Assembly (NCBI RefSeq): GCF_002443255.2
Contig: NW_019211455.1
Location: forward strand, 22,915,126 to 22,979,125
From: Varroa destructor
Taxonomy: Eukaryota; Arthropoda; Arachnida; Mesostigmata; Varroidae
Direction: 5' to 3'
Length of the DNA stretch: 64,000 nt
Position numbers and translations under genes: made by a program. The stretch's first letter is position 1, and each line of letters opens with the position of its first letter. A model generated the notes under the pieces. The model was not told the origin of the DNA and did not search any database. It saw only the letters and a program-made list of their open reading frames with translations. Below, one piece after another: positions 26,001-37,441 of this stretch.

Positions 26001-26738
26001 ACCCTGACGTCTATAACCATACATCTAATATCATGCTTTATTATATAGCCGATATAGAGACACGTGGGTCTCTACGCATAGATAGTTATACGTATTGTGT
26101 CCGACAGAATGTCGTACAGCCATCTTTTCTTGATCGCACACTTTAGGTCTTTTCGATAATAGGTTTCTGCGCGGCCTTCTCCACGATACAACGCGATGTT
26201 TCTCTGTAAAAAATTGTACGTCCTCGACCGCGTTGACGCCTTCTACGTGATTTTCTTCTCTCCGAGGTGTAAATTGGCAGTTCAAACTGTCGGGGTGTAT
26301 TCATCGTGATATCGACATTTTCCCTTTTTGTCCTTTGCTTTTTTCCACTTACACGCGAGTACGCTGTTTTTTTCTCAATATTGTCCTGCCTCCAATCTCG
26401 CCATAGAGGGGTTTGTTGTTTGCGGCATACGCCGGCATACATCAACAGCATCAGAAGGCGCTAGATCGCACGTCAGCCTGTCGATCTTACAAACTCACAA
26501 TGCGATACTCGCCTACGACGTGCAATATGAGCTCGTCTTTTTAATTACGTCGGGCGGACGTCGTCGTACGAGTGGGTGCTACCGAAGGCCCGGGGTCCCT
26601 GAACTCTTTTGCAACAATGTTGTATACGATTTGACTTGAGCTTTCGGTTAGACGAAACTAACAATCAAATTGCCAATGTTTAATGATGTAATAGTAATTT
26701 TGGCTATATCGTCTAGGTAGTCATTAGTATTGTTAGGC
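23017..26738. other. GC-richer non-coding stretch
   Basis: No gene is confidently supported. The part from 23300 to 23720 is rich in GGCT/GGCC-type words. GATAGGTGTT is repeated at about 24224 and 24240. A minus-strand frame at 24844-25131 (95 codons, TTG first codon, open for about 17 further codons upstream) has balanced composition but no recognisable motif and no clear splice context. It is noted here and not called as a gene. Confidence 0.45.
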
Positions 26739-26996
26739 TCAATTCATTCCGGTTGCTTCGACCGTGGCACTGGCCATCGGACCGTGGTTCGTCATTTCTT
26801 TCTTCATTAGTTCCTTTGCGTCAATCAGATGAGATAATGTAATTTTTCGTTCATGCATCACGTGCAGAGCCACCATTGACAGCCGTGCTAGAGGTTGAAT
26901 CAGCGCGTTTGTGTCGGCGTAGAGTATAGGCGTGGACGTGGCATACACATACATTACGGACTCAGTTACAATGCTTAAAGTGCCGTACAAGGTCAC
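26739..26996 (-). CDS. unrecognised possible terminal exon (doubtful)
   Basis: The minus-strand frame runs to a TGA at the low-coordinate end and is open upstream to about 27011, where a TAA precedes it. The first codon reported is GTG; the first ATG is 14 codons later. Residues 1-30 are hydrophobic and could include a membrane helix (VTLYGTLSIVTESVMYVYAT). The rest is a charged helix-like tail (KELMKKEM). Codon choice looks mixed and protein-like. An AG that could be an acceptor lies at the start (CTTTCGGAG), but it lacks a good pyrimidine tract, and no AATAAA follows the stop. The family is not recognised. It could be the last exon of a membrane protein gene or simply chance. Confidence 0.15.
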   Translation of the reverse strand: MTLYGTLSIVTESVMYVYATSTPILYADTNALIQPLARLSMVALHVMHERKITLSHLIDAKELMKKEMTNHGPMASATVEATGMN

Positions 26997-28933
26997 GCAG
27001 ACACGCTCCGAAAGGTATTTTTACTGTACGATGGCAATTTCAACTATATAATAGCGCAGCAGCAATTTTCGGCTATCGTATATTGTCCTTGTGTAACGTT
27101 TCAATCAAGCGTTCGTTTTCTGAATGATCTTGCCAGCGTGGCGGCACCGATGGCATAAGTGCTGGTCCTCTTAAAGCCAACCCCTCATCACCATCATCAT
27201 TATCACCACCACCACCACTACTACAACAGCCGCTTCTATTACGGCTATGTGCATTAGATACACAATGCTTTCAGCAGTTTTGGCTCAGTCAAACAGGCAC
27301 AGCCGCCTCCGTAGGACAAAAACTTTTTTTGGTCCGACGACAACGGCCGCATGCTTTGCCCCCTCTTCCCCTTTCTGCCCCTCGGAACATCGTCTCTGCA
27401 TGTCTACTAACGCGACAAGAAATCTAGACAAAATGGGATATGCGTCGCAGCCACCTTTGTCGCCCTACTTCTTCCCTATACGTCGGCAGGTAGAGCCACT
27501 CGCCTGGGAAAAAGTACTCAGCCTAGGGGACTCTGCTCTATCCAAGGACCTAACCAACCATAGACTCCCCTCTTTCCGTGTATCATGATCCTGATGACGA
27601 CGGGAAGATGGGACCAGGATGGTGTTCTGTCCCGACTGGGCAGAAGGTTGAAGCGAGATGGGCCACTACTGCTATTGCTGCTACAGGAGAGTAAAAGAGG
27701 CTGTCGGGTAACTATGCTAAAAGGGAAGGCTGAGTGACGGGAAGTTTATAGAAAAGTGCCAAAAAAGCCAAGTCTCAGCAAGGGAAAAGAGTATGAAGAA
27801 AGCAGCGACTTTTGCAGCATGAGGTTTCTGGGTCAGCCCAACGATACGGTCGCCGGTTGTCAGTTCTAGTTTGTTCGGTGTCATCGCCATCCCAGCAATG
27901 CGTACGAGGCCGGTAACAGGACTCTACATAAACACCTTTAAATGTCCATAGATATATGGAGATATGCGCGAAGATTGTGCAGCTCATGCGTAGAGAAACA
28001 GGCTGCGATGAGAAACGTTTCTGTGATTTGAGACGCTTACAGAGCTTAACAGTCAATCAAAAAGTTAAGGCACAAAGCTGAACCGCGTCGCCCGTCACCT
28101 GCTAAAGTAAAATGCGTGCAAGCTCTGCTTGAAGATACAACAAACTTTAGGCTTCTTGTACGACACAGAACAGAGAATTTCACGGTCTTGCGTAGGTTAT
28201 TTTAACTTCGTACCGAAGCTAGCTGATAGTTTAAGTCATCCAGGTGGTCAAATTGCAGCGGCCTAGGTAAGGATTTTGCCTTTTCAATCCCAGATTACGC
28301 GTAATGATCTAGCTGAACGCAGTTCGTTAATTCGCTCGTAACATACATGTAACATATATAAGTGCATATCTTGCTATCTGCTTGCTGTTTCGATTTACTT
28401 GTTGAGGATTACTGAGAGGCCACCCCCCAGCGAACAAGAAAAACTAATTTAACAGGCGGTGCTATGGCTATGGAAAGGCGAAGACCTTTCGGGGCACGCT
28501 AGGCCTTCCCATATTTAGAGACGAGCTAAGGCGTAAACTGCCGTCAATGATCATGGCTGCAGAATGTATTTCGATCTAGCGGAACTGCGGGACCTGTCCC
28601 GGCTGAATATGTCGAGAATCATTAAGGGTCACTTGTAGCAGATAGACCGCCGGGTGAAACTTGTGGAGCGCGGCGAACCTGGCGTAGTAGCATTATGGCC
28701 GGTGTCAAGGCAGGGAAGGAAGCTGCATGATGAGAGAATACAGTTGTGTTCAATAACGTCTCTCCGGGGGGTGCGAACGAAATTGGATGTTGAACAGCTG
28801 GGCCGATTGAGCTTTGCAATGCGATTTGCATTTAGATCATGGATAAGGATGCTTCAGCCTGTGCGCGCATATATGAGAAGCTAAATCTGCTGATTCTGGT
28901 ACTGTAGTTAGCAACGACTGCTAGCAATCATCA

Positions 28934-28960
28934 CGATCGATCGATCGATCGATCGATCGA
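28934..28960. repeat. (CGAT)n self-complementary microsatellite
   Basis: Six full CGAT units plus CGA, 27 bases without interruption. The unit is its own reverse complement, so the tract is a perfect palindrome in every register and contains a GATC every four bases. This is an uncommon microsatellite unit. Confidence 0.95.
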
Positions 28961-30421
28961 GTGTTATCCCTTACCTGGGTACACAGGTCACACGGGCAAC
29001 GTTGTTTACGACACAATCGCAATTAGATCGCGCAGTTCCTCTTCTATACGCAACAATTAACGATGACGGCTGATACAGACAGAACAGCTAGCAAAGGTGA
29101 GAAGGCTTTTCATAGAGCTCGTCATTACTGAATAAGAACTAGAAGATACGGGACGGATGAATTCGATTATTCCGGGGGTGAACAGCGGCCGGCGACCAAT
29201 GTTACAACCATCAAAACGAGTTTTCTTACGCTGGAAGACAAATCTTTCGGTGGCTGTAATCGAAATCGGCTTGTCTACCAATTGGCGGGTTGATTCACTG
29301 GTGCACAAGGAATAGTCGTTACTATTTTTTGCTTCCCGACGACGGATGATCAGGTGTTAAGTACCGCTAGTCTGTAGGGCTACTGCCAATATTCGGTCTC
29401 GATGACAAAGATCTGAGGTTAATTCGAGCTTCAGAGATGAGCATGAAAACGACATTATAATACTGCTTGACTTTAAAGACGCTCGTCCTGCTTCCTGTAC
29501 AATGCTAAAAAAGCTGTGAAAGCAAACCAGGCTATCTGCACTGTGTTCTCTGAGAACTCTATAGTAAGTTAATAACCTAAACAATCGTTTAAAAAATGGC
29601 TCGAGGTGATTTCCTAGATGGAAAATCATATTGTTTTGGTCTTAGATTTAAGTCCTTATCGTGCATCCCCTGTCCTTCTTAGGCAGCTCCCTGACTTTGA
29701 AACGTGGTTTTTATTTTACATCCTACTGACAGATCTCTCCTTGACGGCTTCAAAAACAAAGTATTCTGATTTAGAAAAAGCTACCACAACAGCTGGCACT
29801 GAATACCACTACGCGATTGTGTACCAATCTGCCAGCAGTTTCTCTGGTGATACTATCCATTATTTTAGTATAGGTGTTTTGTCGCGCCTTTTCCTTCTCT
29901 ATCCTACCTGTTTCCACGAAACGGTGCGCAGACCGTATCTGGTCACCTTTTATCTGCGTTCGTTCGATCAGGATGCACTCGATTCTCCTGCGTATTTCTC
30001 TATGTTCGGTTTCGCGTTCTCTCGAAATTATGTACTTTGCAACTAGAACTTATAATAGGAACATAGACAAACGATATAAGATATACTGGAGCCTTGAATA
30101 AAATGAACATTACCACATGAATACCTAATACTGTTATTAAGTAAACATCGAAACGATGGTTAATATTTTTTGACAGGTTCAACATGTTTGTGACGCCCAA
30201 ACATTTGGTCCCAATATAAAGATAACAATATTAGTATCCAGTTTTTGGTGCCATCATGCCAACAAATAAATTCGAATTAAAGCCTACTACACTATGGTTT
30301 AAAGAATAAAACCTAGAGCCAATTTACAAGATTTAGCTAAAAATTTAAGCGGAACGACAGCGTGTCGGTAGTTACCTACGTGAACGACTCATGCCATGCA
30401 CATATATTCTAGCCAGTACTT

Positions 30422-30477
30422 TGCAGAGCCATCTGCAGAGCCATTTGCAGAGCCATCTGCAGAGCCATTTGCAGAGC
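30422..30477. repeat. 12-bp tandem repeat, 4.7 copies
   Basis: The unit is TGCAGAGCCATY, where the last base alternates C, T, C, T between copies. This shows an underlying 24-bp higher-order unit duplicated once. On the minus strand one open frame (30389-30580) reads it as alternating NGSA and DGSA. That frame has no other protein-like feature, so the coding reading is probably incidental. Confidence 0.95.
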
Positions 30478-31214
30478 ACATCTTGCGATGATACGTATCT
30501 GTCTTGATCCGGGACACGCTACTGATCCTCCGAAACGTGGGGGCGTCTCTTCTCCTGAGCGTGGAAAGGTACACTATCACACCTCTGTTCCAAGGTGGCT
30601 ATTATTTCTGCCTTTCTCGTTGCTGTTATGATAGTTGCACATTCTGAACGTCTGATTGACATGGAATGATTACGTCATTCTTCATTCAATGAATTGATAA
30701 GCGGCATAGGGTAGCCGATCGATCTCCGCCGGATAAGGCGGCTCGTTGCCTTGCTTCTCAACGCACCGTATGCTTAGCACTTTAGATCCTCTGTCACTTG
30801 ACAGTAATTTTTTGAAAACATCATTTTTTCTCCATAACACATTGGAACAGTATCGCCACTTGTTGGCTAGAAGCTGACGGAAAAGCCTAAGCTTTGACGT
30901 CGATGTGGAAGTAACGACCATTTACATGCTGATCATTTAACTTGCGACTTGCCTCGTTCCAATCACGATTAAACAGACGTAACGCAGACTGTTTCAGAAC
31001 GATCTCAAGGGGACCCATATACATATATATTCCGCTTGGAGTAAAAGCAGCGTTTCTTTAGCAATGCAAATAAGAAAACGGCGACTGCCCATAGATTATG
31101 TACCGAACTAATTGCTGCAGGTACTCCACTGCCTTATAGAGAAAAACAATTCAGACGTTTTATCTAATGTCTTGTTTGTCATTCGGTTCGACACACGACT
31201 AGCGAACAAGTCTA

Positions 31215-31253
31215 GAGCCCTCTTGTTTAACCGTGCGTGAAACAAGAGGGCTC
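31215..31253. repeat. 14-bp perfect hairpin
   Basis: GAGCCCTCTTGTTT at 31215-31228 is exactly complementary to AAACAAGAGGGCTC at 31240-31253, with an 11-base loop. The stem is unmatched beyond its ends apart from a shared CTAG a few bases out on both sides. It is too short for a typical microRNA precursor. It might be the core of an eroded inverted-repeat element. Confidence 0.95.
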
Positions 31254-32758
31254 CTGTAACTAGCCGAAAGGACAAGAAAAGTCAGCCTTGTCTTTCTGGA
31301 GACCCTGTGGCGTTAGGTAGTTCATTGAAAAATGACGGAAAAGGGTCTTTTCGATCGATCGAGCCGAAAAAGTGATCGAGAAGTAAATTATCATGAAGTG
31401 TAGTGTGTAGCCTTACACACATTTTGTTTGAGGTGCCAGCTTTTTTGAAAAGTTTCAAAAAGCTTGTCATTGGCATAGTGTGAAATGGCATAACCTATTA
31501 TCTGGCCTAAAAACCTGCTACTCCGTATAAGACCATAGTAATGTAATGCAATATAGATTTATGCGCAATCAACTGAATTGACCTGTTCTGTCAGTCTATC
31601 GCCTAAATTGATTGAAGACCTACCCCCCATTAGCGAAGGCAAGGCTTCTTTAACGACTGCCCATTTTGACGCCATCCTCCTATACATACACTGTTCTATA
31701 GGTACAGATACCGAGAAAGAGAGACATAAGCTGTTTCGAAGCTATCTGTATGATGCGATATCTTAGTGTCCACTTATTTTCACTGCTTTTGAAAACCAAT
31801 TATACCACTATACTGCACTACAAGATAATAACGCCCGATTATAATATTAGCTCGTTTTGAAGATGCGGCCATCTTTCGTGCACGACGAAGATTTTTCGCT
31901 AAATATTTACGACTCGCTATCAACGACTGGATGATAGTTAACCGAGAAAAGGACACTAATACTGGTATTTCTATAGCTCGAACAATGTGTATGGTACAAC
32001 CATATTAGAGCGAGTTCCAAATCACGCGGCTACTGATTGATTTATTTCACTGTTTCAGGTATATCGTGACATTATCACATAATGGTGCAGAGCTGCTTTA
32101 TTTTCTTATCTTATAAACATAGACAACTACGCTCATAAGTGTACTTTTCGAACAGTAAGTGCGCTATGTTGGTTTATATGATGGTATGACAATCTGAACA
32201 TGGATGTTGCGAGCACGTAAGTCTACAGAGTGGTCCAAATCCACAAGTTAGCAAAAATATCTCGCTGCGAAGTGGAGGGAAGAAAACTTACTCGCGGTAG
32301 AGCACCAACAGGATTTCGAAAGAAGAGATCAAGATTACTGGATATACGCAGATAAATATGGATCGACAATTTATAAACTAGTTCCTTTTCTCTGTTCATC
32401 TTTTTGCGCAAAAAGAAGGAGCGCTCGATACAAACCAACCAAGAACATACATACATATATATATGTATATACAAACTAATCGGCTTCTAGAAATGCCACT
32501 ATACCCGATGCTGCCAGGGCATCATTTCATCTAGCACCAGAAAAAACCCGCATTGCTGGCTTTCACGTCTAATCCGTCAGATTGCCGCGTCGTTCAGCAA
32601 TGGAAAAATCAAACTCACATATTTCCTCGTCACTCCTTCTGAGTGCTACTTCTACCGTGCGTTCAGTGACGACCACGAGCTCCATTCGAAGTACACAACG
32701 AGCCCCTTTCTGATCCATTTTCACTGCGTGACACCCACTAGCTAGCTGCTTTTTATCG

Positions 32759-32791
<33 letters not shown>
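32759..32791. repeat. (GCC)11 trinucleotide repeat
   Basis: Eleven uninterrupted GCC units, followed by imperfect GTC/GTT triplets to about 32805. It lies in a GC-rich patch. In coding DNA such a tract would give poly-Ala, poly-Pro or poly-Arg (poly-Gly on the other strand), but no convincing gene frame contains it. In untranslated or promoter DNA this type of tract is CpG-rich. Confidence 0.95.
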
Positions 32792-32793
<2 letters not shown>

Positions 32794-35700
32794 CGTTGTC
32801 GTCGGTCGATGTCAGCATCATCGTTGTCATCGCTGATAATGTCGTTTTCGTTATGTAAGCAAGCCTCACCTGCATGTATCACTCTTGAGAGTGCGGCTCT
32901 AAAGCCTGCATTCCGTTCTGCGGTTCGGTCTGAGCAGGATTGCTTACTTGCCCGTCGCTTAGAAAATGTTCGAATGATGAGCGACCTCCTACTGATCTTG
33001 CTCCAAAGTAGTAGTTGTCAACCTGGCTGGCATGTGTATCGCTGTTTAGGCACGCCTGTCTCAACAAGTAGTATCAATCAAACAATGAATTTTTAGTCGA
33101 ATGTAGAGCGGTAACTGACGAGGAGGCAGCTAGTTGGGTTTATTATCAACTGCGAGTATGGGACGCAAGGTTCGTCGCGTCAATGCCTCTTGAGGCTGCA
33201 GCCGCCGCCGATGTGGCGAGATTGGGTAATACTTGTCAATTTCGATCTTCTTCTCCATCCGGTTATCCTGGTCCATTGCTGGCGTCGTTGTCGTGCTTTG
33301 CGCCCCTTCGCTAACGCATTGTTAGACGATATGGGACAGATGGGACGGTCTCCGTGACAACTTAGTGTTTGTCTGCTAACCTTAGGAACATCTGATGGTC
33401 AAGGCCCAAGATTAGCAATGTTTCGCTTTGCACTGGGAGCCAGGAATCTGATGGAATGCCTGACGGCAGTACCGAACGGAAAACTCGAAACGTTAATATG
33501 AGGCGATACGATGTGAGTTTAGGGGGCGAGCTACTGGCATCGCAAGGGAGTTGAGGCTGTCTTTAGTTGAACCGGCTATACCAAGCAGAGATCACGTAAG
33601 TGAAATCAAGTCTAGCTTAGTCCAGAAGTCGATCGTTTTTAAATGGCCTTTCCATTGCCTTTGAATCTACGTCGTTAGTGTACAAGGGCTATGATGGTCG
33701 ATGGCGAGTGTACGACGAGTATATGACGAGTGTACAAGGACGATTTCGTAGGAAATCAGTGGCGGATTTTATAAATAAAATCAGAATGATGCCACATTAA
33801 ACAGAACCACAAAACTACTTCCATTTTCCTCTGCTATTCCTTTTGAGGAGCAGAGGAGTTAAAGAACGAATGCGACGGTTTCTGGCTGCAAAAGCGGAGA
33901 GTTTGTTATAGCTTGGCGTATCTGTCACACCATAGTTTGCCTAAGGTTAACACGTGCAGTAGCAATCGTCTAACGACATCAGACAGCATGATAAAATTTC
34001 TCCTTAAGTCTGTATTTGGCAATTATATGAAAAGAGCTATTACATATGCACCGCGATATTTTACGTAATTGTTAGCAGGAGGAAAACGAAAGCAGCAGTC
34101 ACCCAGGACCCTCGTCTCTTTAGATCGACTGATTTAGTTATTGCGATACGACGCGCAGACGATAAGAAGAACAAGGCTTCATACAAAAAGTGCTCGTCTT
34201 CAACCATTATACAGCTAAGCCGCAGTTATATCGGAACCAAGAAACTCGTTTTATAATATTTGGGTGATCCCGGAACCGAAACAGATATCTTACCTGGAAT
34301 AAAAATTATCAAAAGATTAGTAGAAGCATCTATTGATAAAGTGCTGCCAAAAAACGTTAGTAGGAAAAAGAAGACAGGGGAAATTCTATGGGCTTCGCTA
34401 TAGGTAGACATCGTTGAGTAGATTGAGAGAATTTGCGTTTTTCAATGAAGATTCATTATCACCTTACAGGTCGTTTATCGAAAGATTGATAAGTACGTAG
34501 CTCGCCGCAAATATGCGAATTCATTGTTATGAACAACGTTAGACGTTCCGTGAAAGGTCCTGATCGTTTTGCCACTGCTCTCGCTTCTCCGGGTTGTTTT
34601 TCCTTTCCGGCCGACCGCCCCACAAAACCTTTGTGAGCTTTAAAGTCTTTCTAACCTAAGTTAGTCAAAGAGCCTCAAGTCATCAATAAGCTTGAACAGA
34701 ATCTATTTTGTCTTGGGATGCATAGGTAGTAAGTGTACTGGTTGGTTGATCGCTAAAGGTGACAAAATAACGTATCTCAACTGCATGGGAGACGCAGTCT
34801 CACTGCACTGGCGTGTCTCTCATCTCGTCGTGCATATTCCAGCGCGTCCTTAGATGTTGTCGTGATCATCGGTTCCATCGAATAGTCGCAGCAGCCGTAG
34901 CGGCAGCAGTGGGAAGACGCGACGTGGTGAAAGAAGAATACGACAGGAAAAGCCGTTCATGTATCTTCATGTCACATACCTATGTACGTGTATAGAGTCA
35001 AACAGTATGCTTTTCTACTGCTTTCTGTGTGGCTTCACTTAGTGTCTTACGTCCGGTTGTTATTGCTGTTGCTGCTGCTAGCAATATCCTATCGTCCCTA
35101 GGCTGCTTCTCGAACGGCAAGTCTACGGGGTTACAGTTGGATAGCAGTATCATCTGCAAACCAGTGATGACAACCCGTGCACTAAATGACACACGGGCTT
35201 CAAAGGACAATTCTGTACACTGGCTTCTACAGCTAACATTACAACAAGTATTGCTACAAGTAGTAGTTGTAGTAGTAGTTCGTGGCGCTAGGACCAGTGC
35301 GGCTATCACTAGCAGCAAAGTCTACGGCTTTGCCGCCAGTCAGTGTCAGGGCGGACGGAATGACTGACCATAGCGGCGGCGCCCGTCTACCGACAAAAGG
35401 TGATGATTGGGTTTGTTGATGCAGTGCCGCTTCTTACCTAAATCAACACGGTTGACCAACGATTACTCTAATCCGCTCGTATATAGTTAAACTTTCGTAG
35501 GAAAGCTTTACTTGCGCGGCAGACCCCAGCAAATCAACCATATGAACTTTCAGCTAAAGGTTCGAGATCGAAACCCAAGCGCATACAGAAATTCACTGTT
35601 GATAACGTCGCACAAGATGACAACCGAACAATATAGCCAATTCCATCTTGTGAGCAGTGTTTTGTTTTAATAAAATGCTTCTTTACCTTTTGTCCTATTT

Positions 35701-36687
35701 TGTTCTATAATACTATCATATATCTACACTCAAAGGTTAAACTCGAGCTGGATGAATGATGACAAGGTGAGTAAAGACAAACAGATTCTGGCCAATTACA
35801 CTGCTACAGCTATGGCCAAAATATGGCTACAACTATAGCGAGGAACATGGTAACGGATCTGAGCTCATTGGAGTCGTGTATAAGACCCGTACACGAATGT
35901 ACTTCGCTAGCATCTTTAAGAAGCGCCTACCCTTTACTCACCAAATGCATCCATTGGCATACAAAAAGTGTGCTTGACGAGAGGTGCAAGAGAACAGTAA
36001 ATAAGAACATCTGATCTTGGAAAAAAATCATCCTTCGTAGGTAGTGCCCGACGTTGTTGCTACCGCGGGGTAACTGTATGTCGAGATCCGAGAACCTTTT
36101 AGACAGCATCTGTAAAATACAAACATAACGAGGGTATTACGGTTACCTGCTTCGTTACGGGTATGGTGTAACCTAGCTGGCTTAAACTGAACTTTAATAA
36201 TACACATGGGTAGAGAATCGCTGATACAGTCCGACTGTTTCTGCGCTAATAAAGATCACAGCATATGGCTGGTGTTTGTCCTATAAGCATCCAGACAAGC
36301 TGCTTCACTTCATTTCTTTTTTGGTTTTTTACTTTTCCAATTTTTTAGGTTTTATATTTTTCCAGTCTGTCCAAAAATGGGTTCCGGTTCATGCAGTGTC
36401 TGAACCCCAATTCTATAGTCAAACTCGTTGCGGCCTGTTTTAGTAAAGCTACTGCATTATTCAAGTCATTGTGTTCTTTTGCGGCTTTATCTGATTAGTT
36501 CACACTGAATTAAGTGAGCAACTCGATGATATGGCTTCAGTAAGCCGGTTACCTCTTTTCGATTACTTGGCCTAATTAAAATATTGTGCTACTGTGTTCT
36601 ATTGGTCCTGAAACCTCGTACGATTTGCGCTTTGTCAATTATGCCGGGCCCCCATTGCAATTAAATAATTACTGTTCATGTTCATCG

Positions 36688-36707
36688 TGCTGCTGCTGCT
36701 GCTGCTG
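36688..36707. repeat. (TGC)6 trinucleotide repeat
   Basis: Six TGC units plus TG without interruption, in otherwise AT-rich sequence. It is a simple repeat with no gene context. Confidence 0.95.
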
Positions 36708-37198
36708 TTCATCCGTTAAGTTCTTGCTGTAATTCTTCTATATCTGGGTAAATCAGAGGAAGTTTTTTTTAATAAATATTAGACCGCTTGATAAAGCAAA
36801 GTACAGCAATGAAAAAAAGCAGAAATTCTCAGTTGTAAGAGAAGACAACCAAAAAAGACAATCGCTTTTAAAGAAGCCTTATACCTATTTTACAAAGTTT
36901 CCGAAAACTAAGCAGCTTCTACATTTGGGTGTTTTATAAACCCTCAACTGTTCACACAGTTTGTCCTTGTTCCGTTTACATTCAGGTCTATGGTGAATCT
37001 TTTTGTAGTGTTTAACGTAAAGAAACGTTGTTTGCACCATGGTGTTCGCTCGTCAAGGCAATCCTAGATGCAAAAAAATCGTTGAAACTGTTTTCGGCAT
37101 ATATATAAGGCATAAACATATAAACTCTGACTCGCTAAAGCTAATCATGATAATGACCTATAAAAACGTACATATATATATAAGACTGGAGGTCCTAA

Positions 37199-37441
37199 TT
37201 AGCTTCTGAATGAAAGAGTCATACGGCGTTTAGCAGCCTTAGCGGGGCCTAACTTGTTGGGAATACGTACGCTGCTGGTACATTCATGACAAGTCCTTGC
37301 TAAACTATCCAATTCCAGGTGAACCATTTCCTGGTGTTCCCCAAGTTTCCTTGGGATGAACCGGCCCATCCCATTTTTCAGCTTACAGCCAATAAGCGAT
37401 ATTAGGCTTAGTTCGTGACATAAACGATCATCAAAAAGCAA
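37199..37441 (-). mobile_element. possible Gypsy-type integrase zinc-finger fragment
   Basis: The minus-strand frame of 80 codons contains GEHQEMVHL followed shortly by ELDSLARTCHEC. In Ty3/Gypsy retrotransposon integrases the N-terminal H2C2 zinc finger has a His-rich HxGxxxM segment, about 20 residues of linker ending in a WWPG-like stretch, and then a CxxC in an AR-C-x-x-C context. Here the His (GEHQEMV) and Cys (CHEC) halves are present in order, but the linker between them is missing, as if deleted. No reverse transcriptase, RNase H or integrase core was found in the neighbouring 300 bp on the same strand, and no LTR was seen. It is therefore at most an isolated, non-functional relic. 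The alternative is a chance frame. Confidence 0.33.

Larger units (their letters stand above)
26997..37198. other. non-coding stretch with simple repeats and hairpins
   Basis: No gene is supported. It includes a (CAT)/(CAC) patch near 27190, the (CGAT)n tract, a 12-bp repeat, a 14-bp hairpin, the (GCC)11 tract and a (TGC)6 tract, each listed separately. A 9-bp inverted repeat lies at 33827-33835/33849-33857. The longest frame in the window, 142 codons on the plus strand at 29618-30046, lies here. It has no signal, repeat or domain that I recognise, and its length is within what random frames in 64 kb can reach. Confidence 0.5.

Noticed and set aside
29618..30046. Longest open frame in the window (142 codons, plus strand)
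   Set aside because: No domain, signal peptide or splice context was recognised. One or two frames this long are expected by chance in six frames of 64 kb at this composition.
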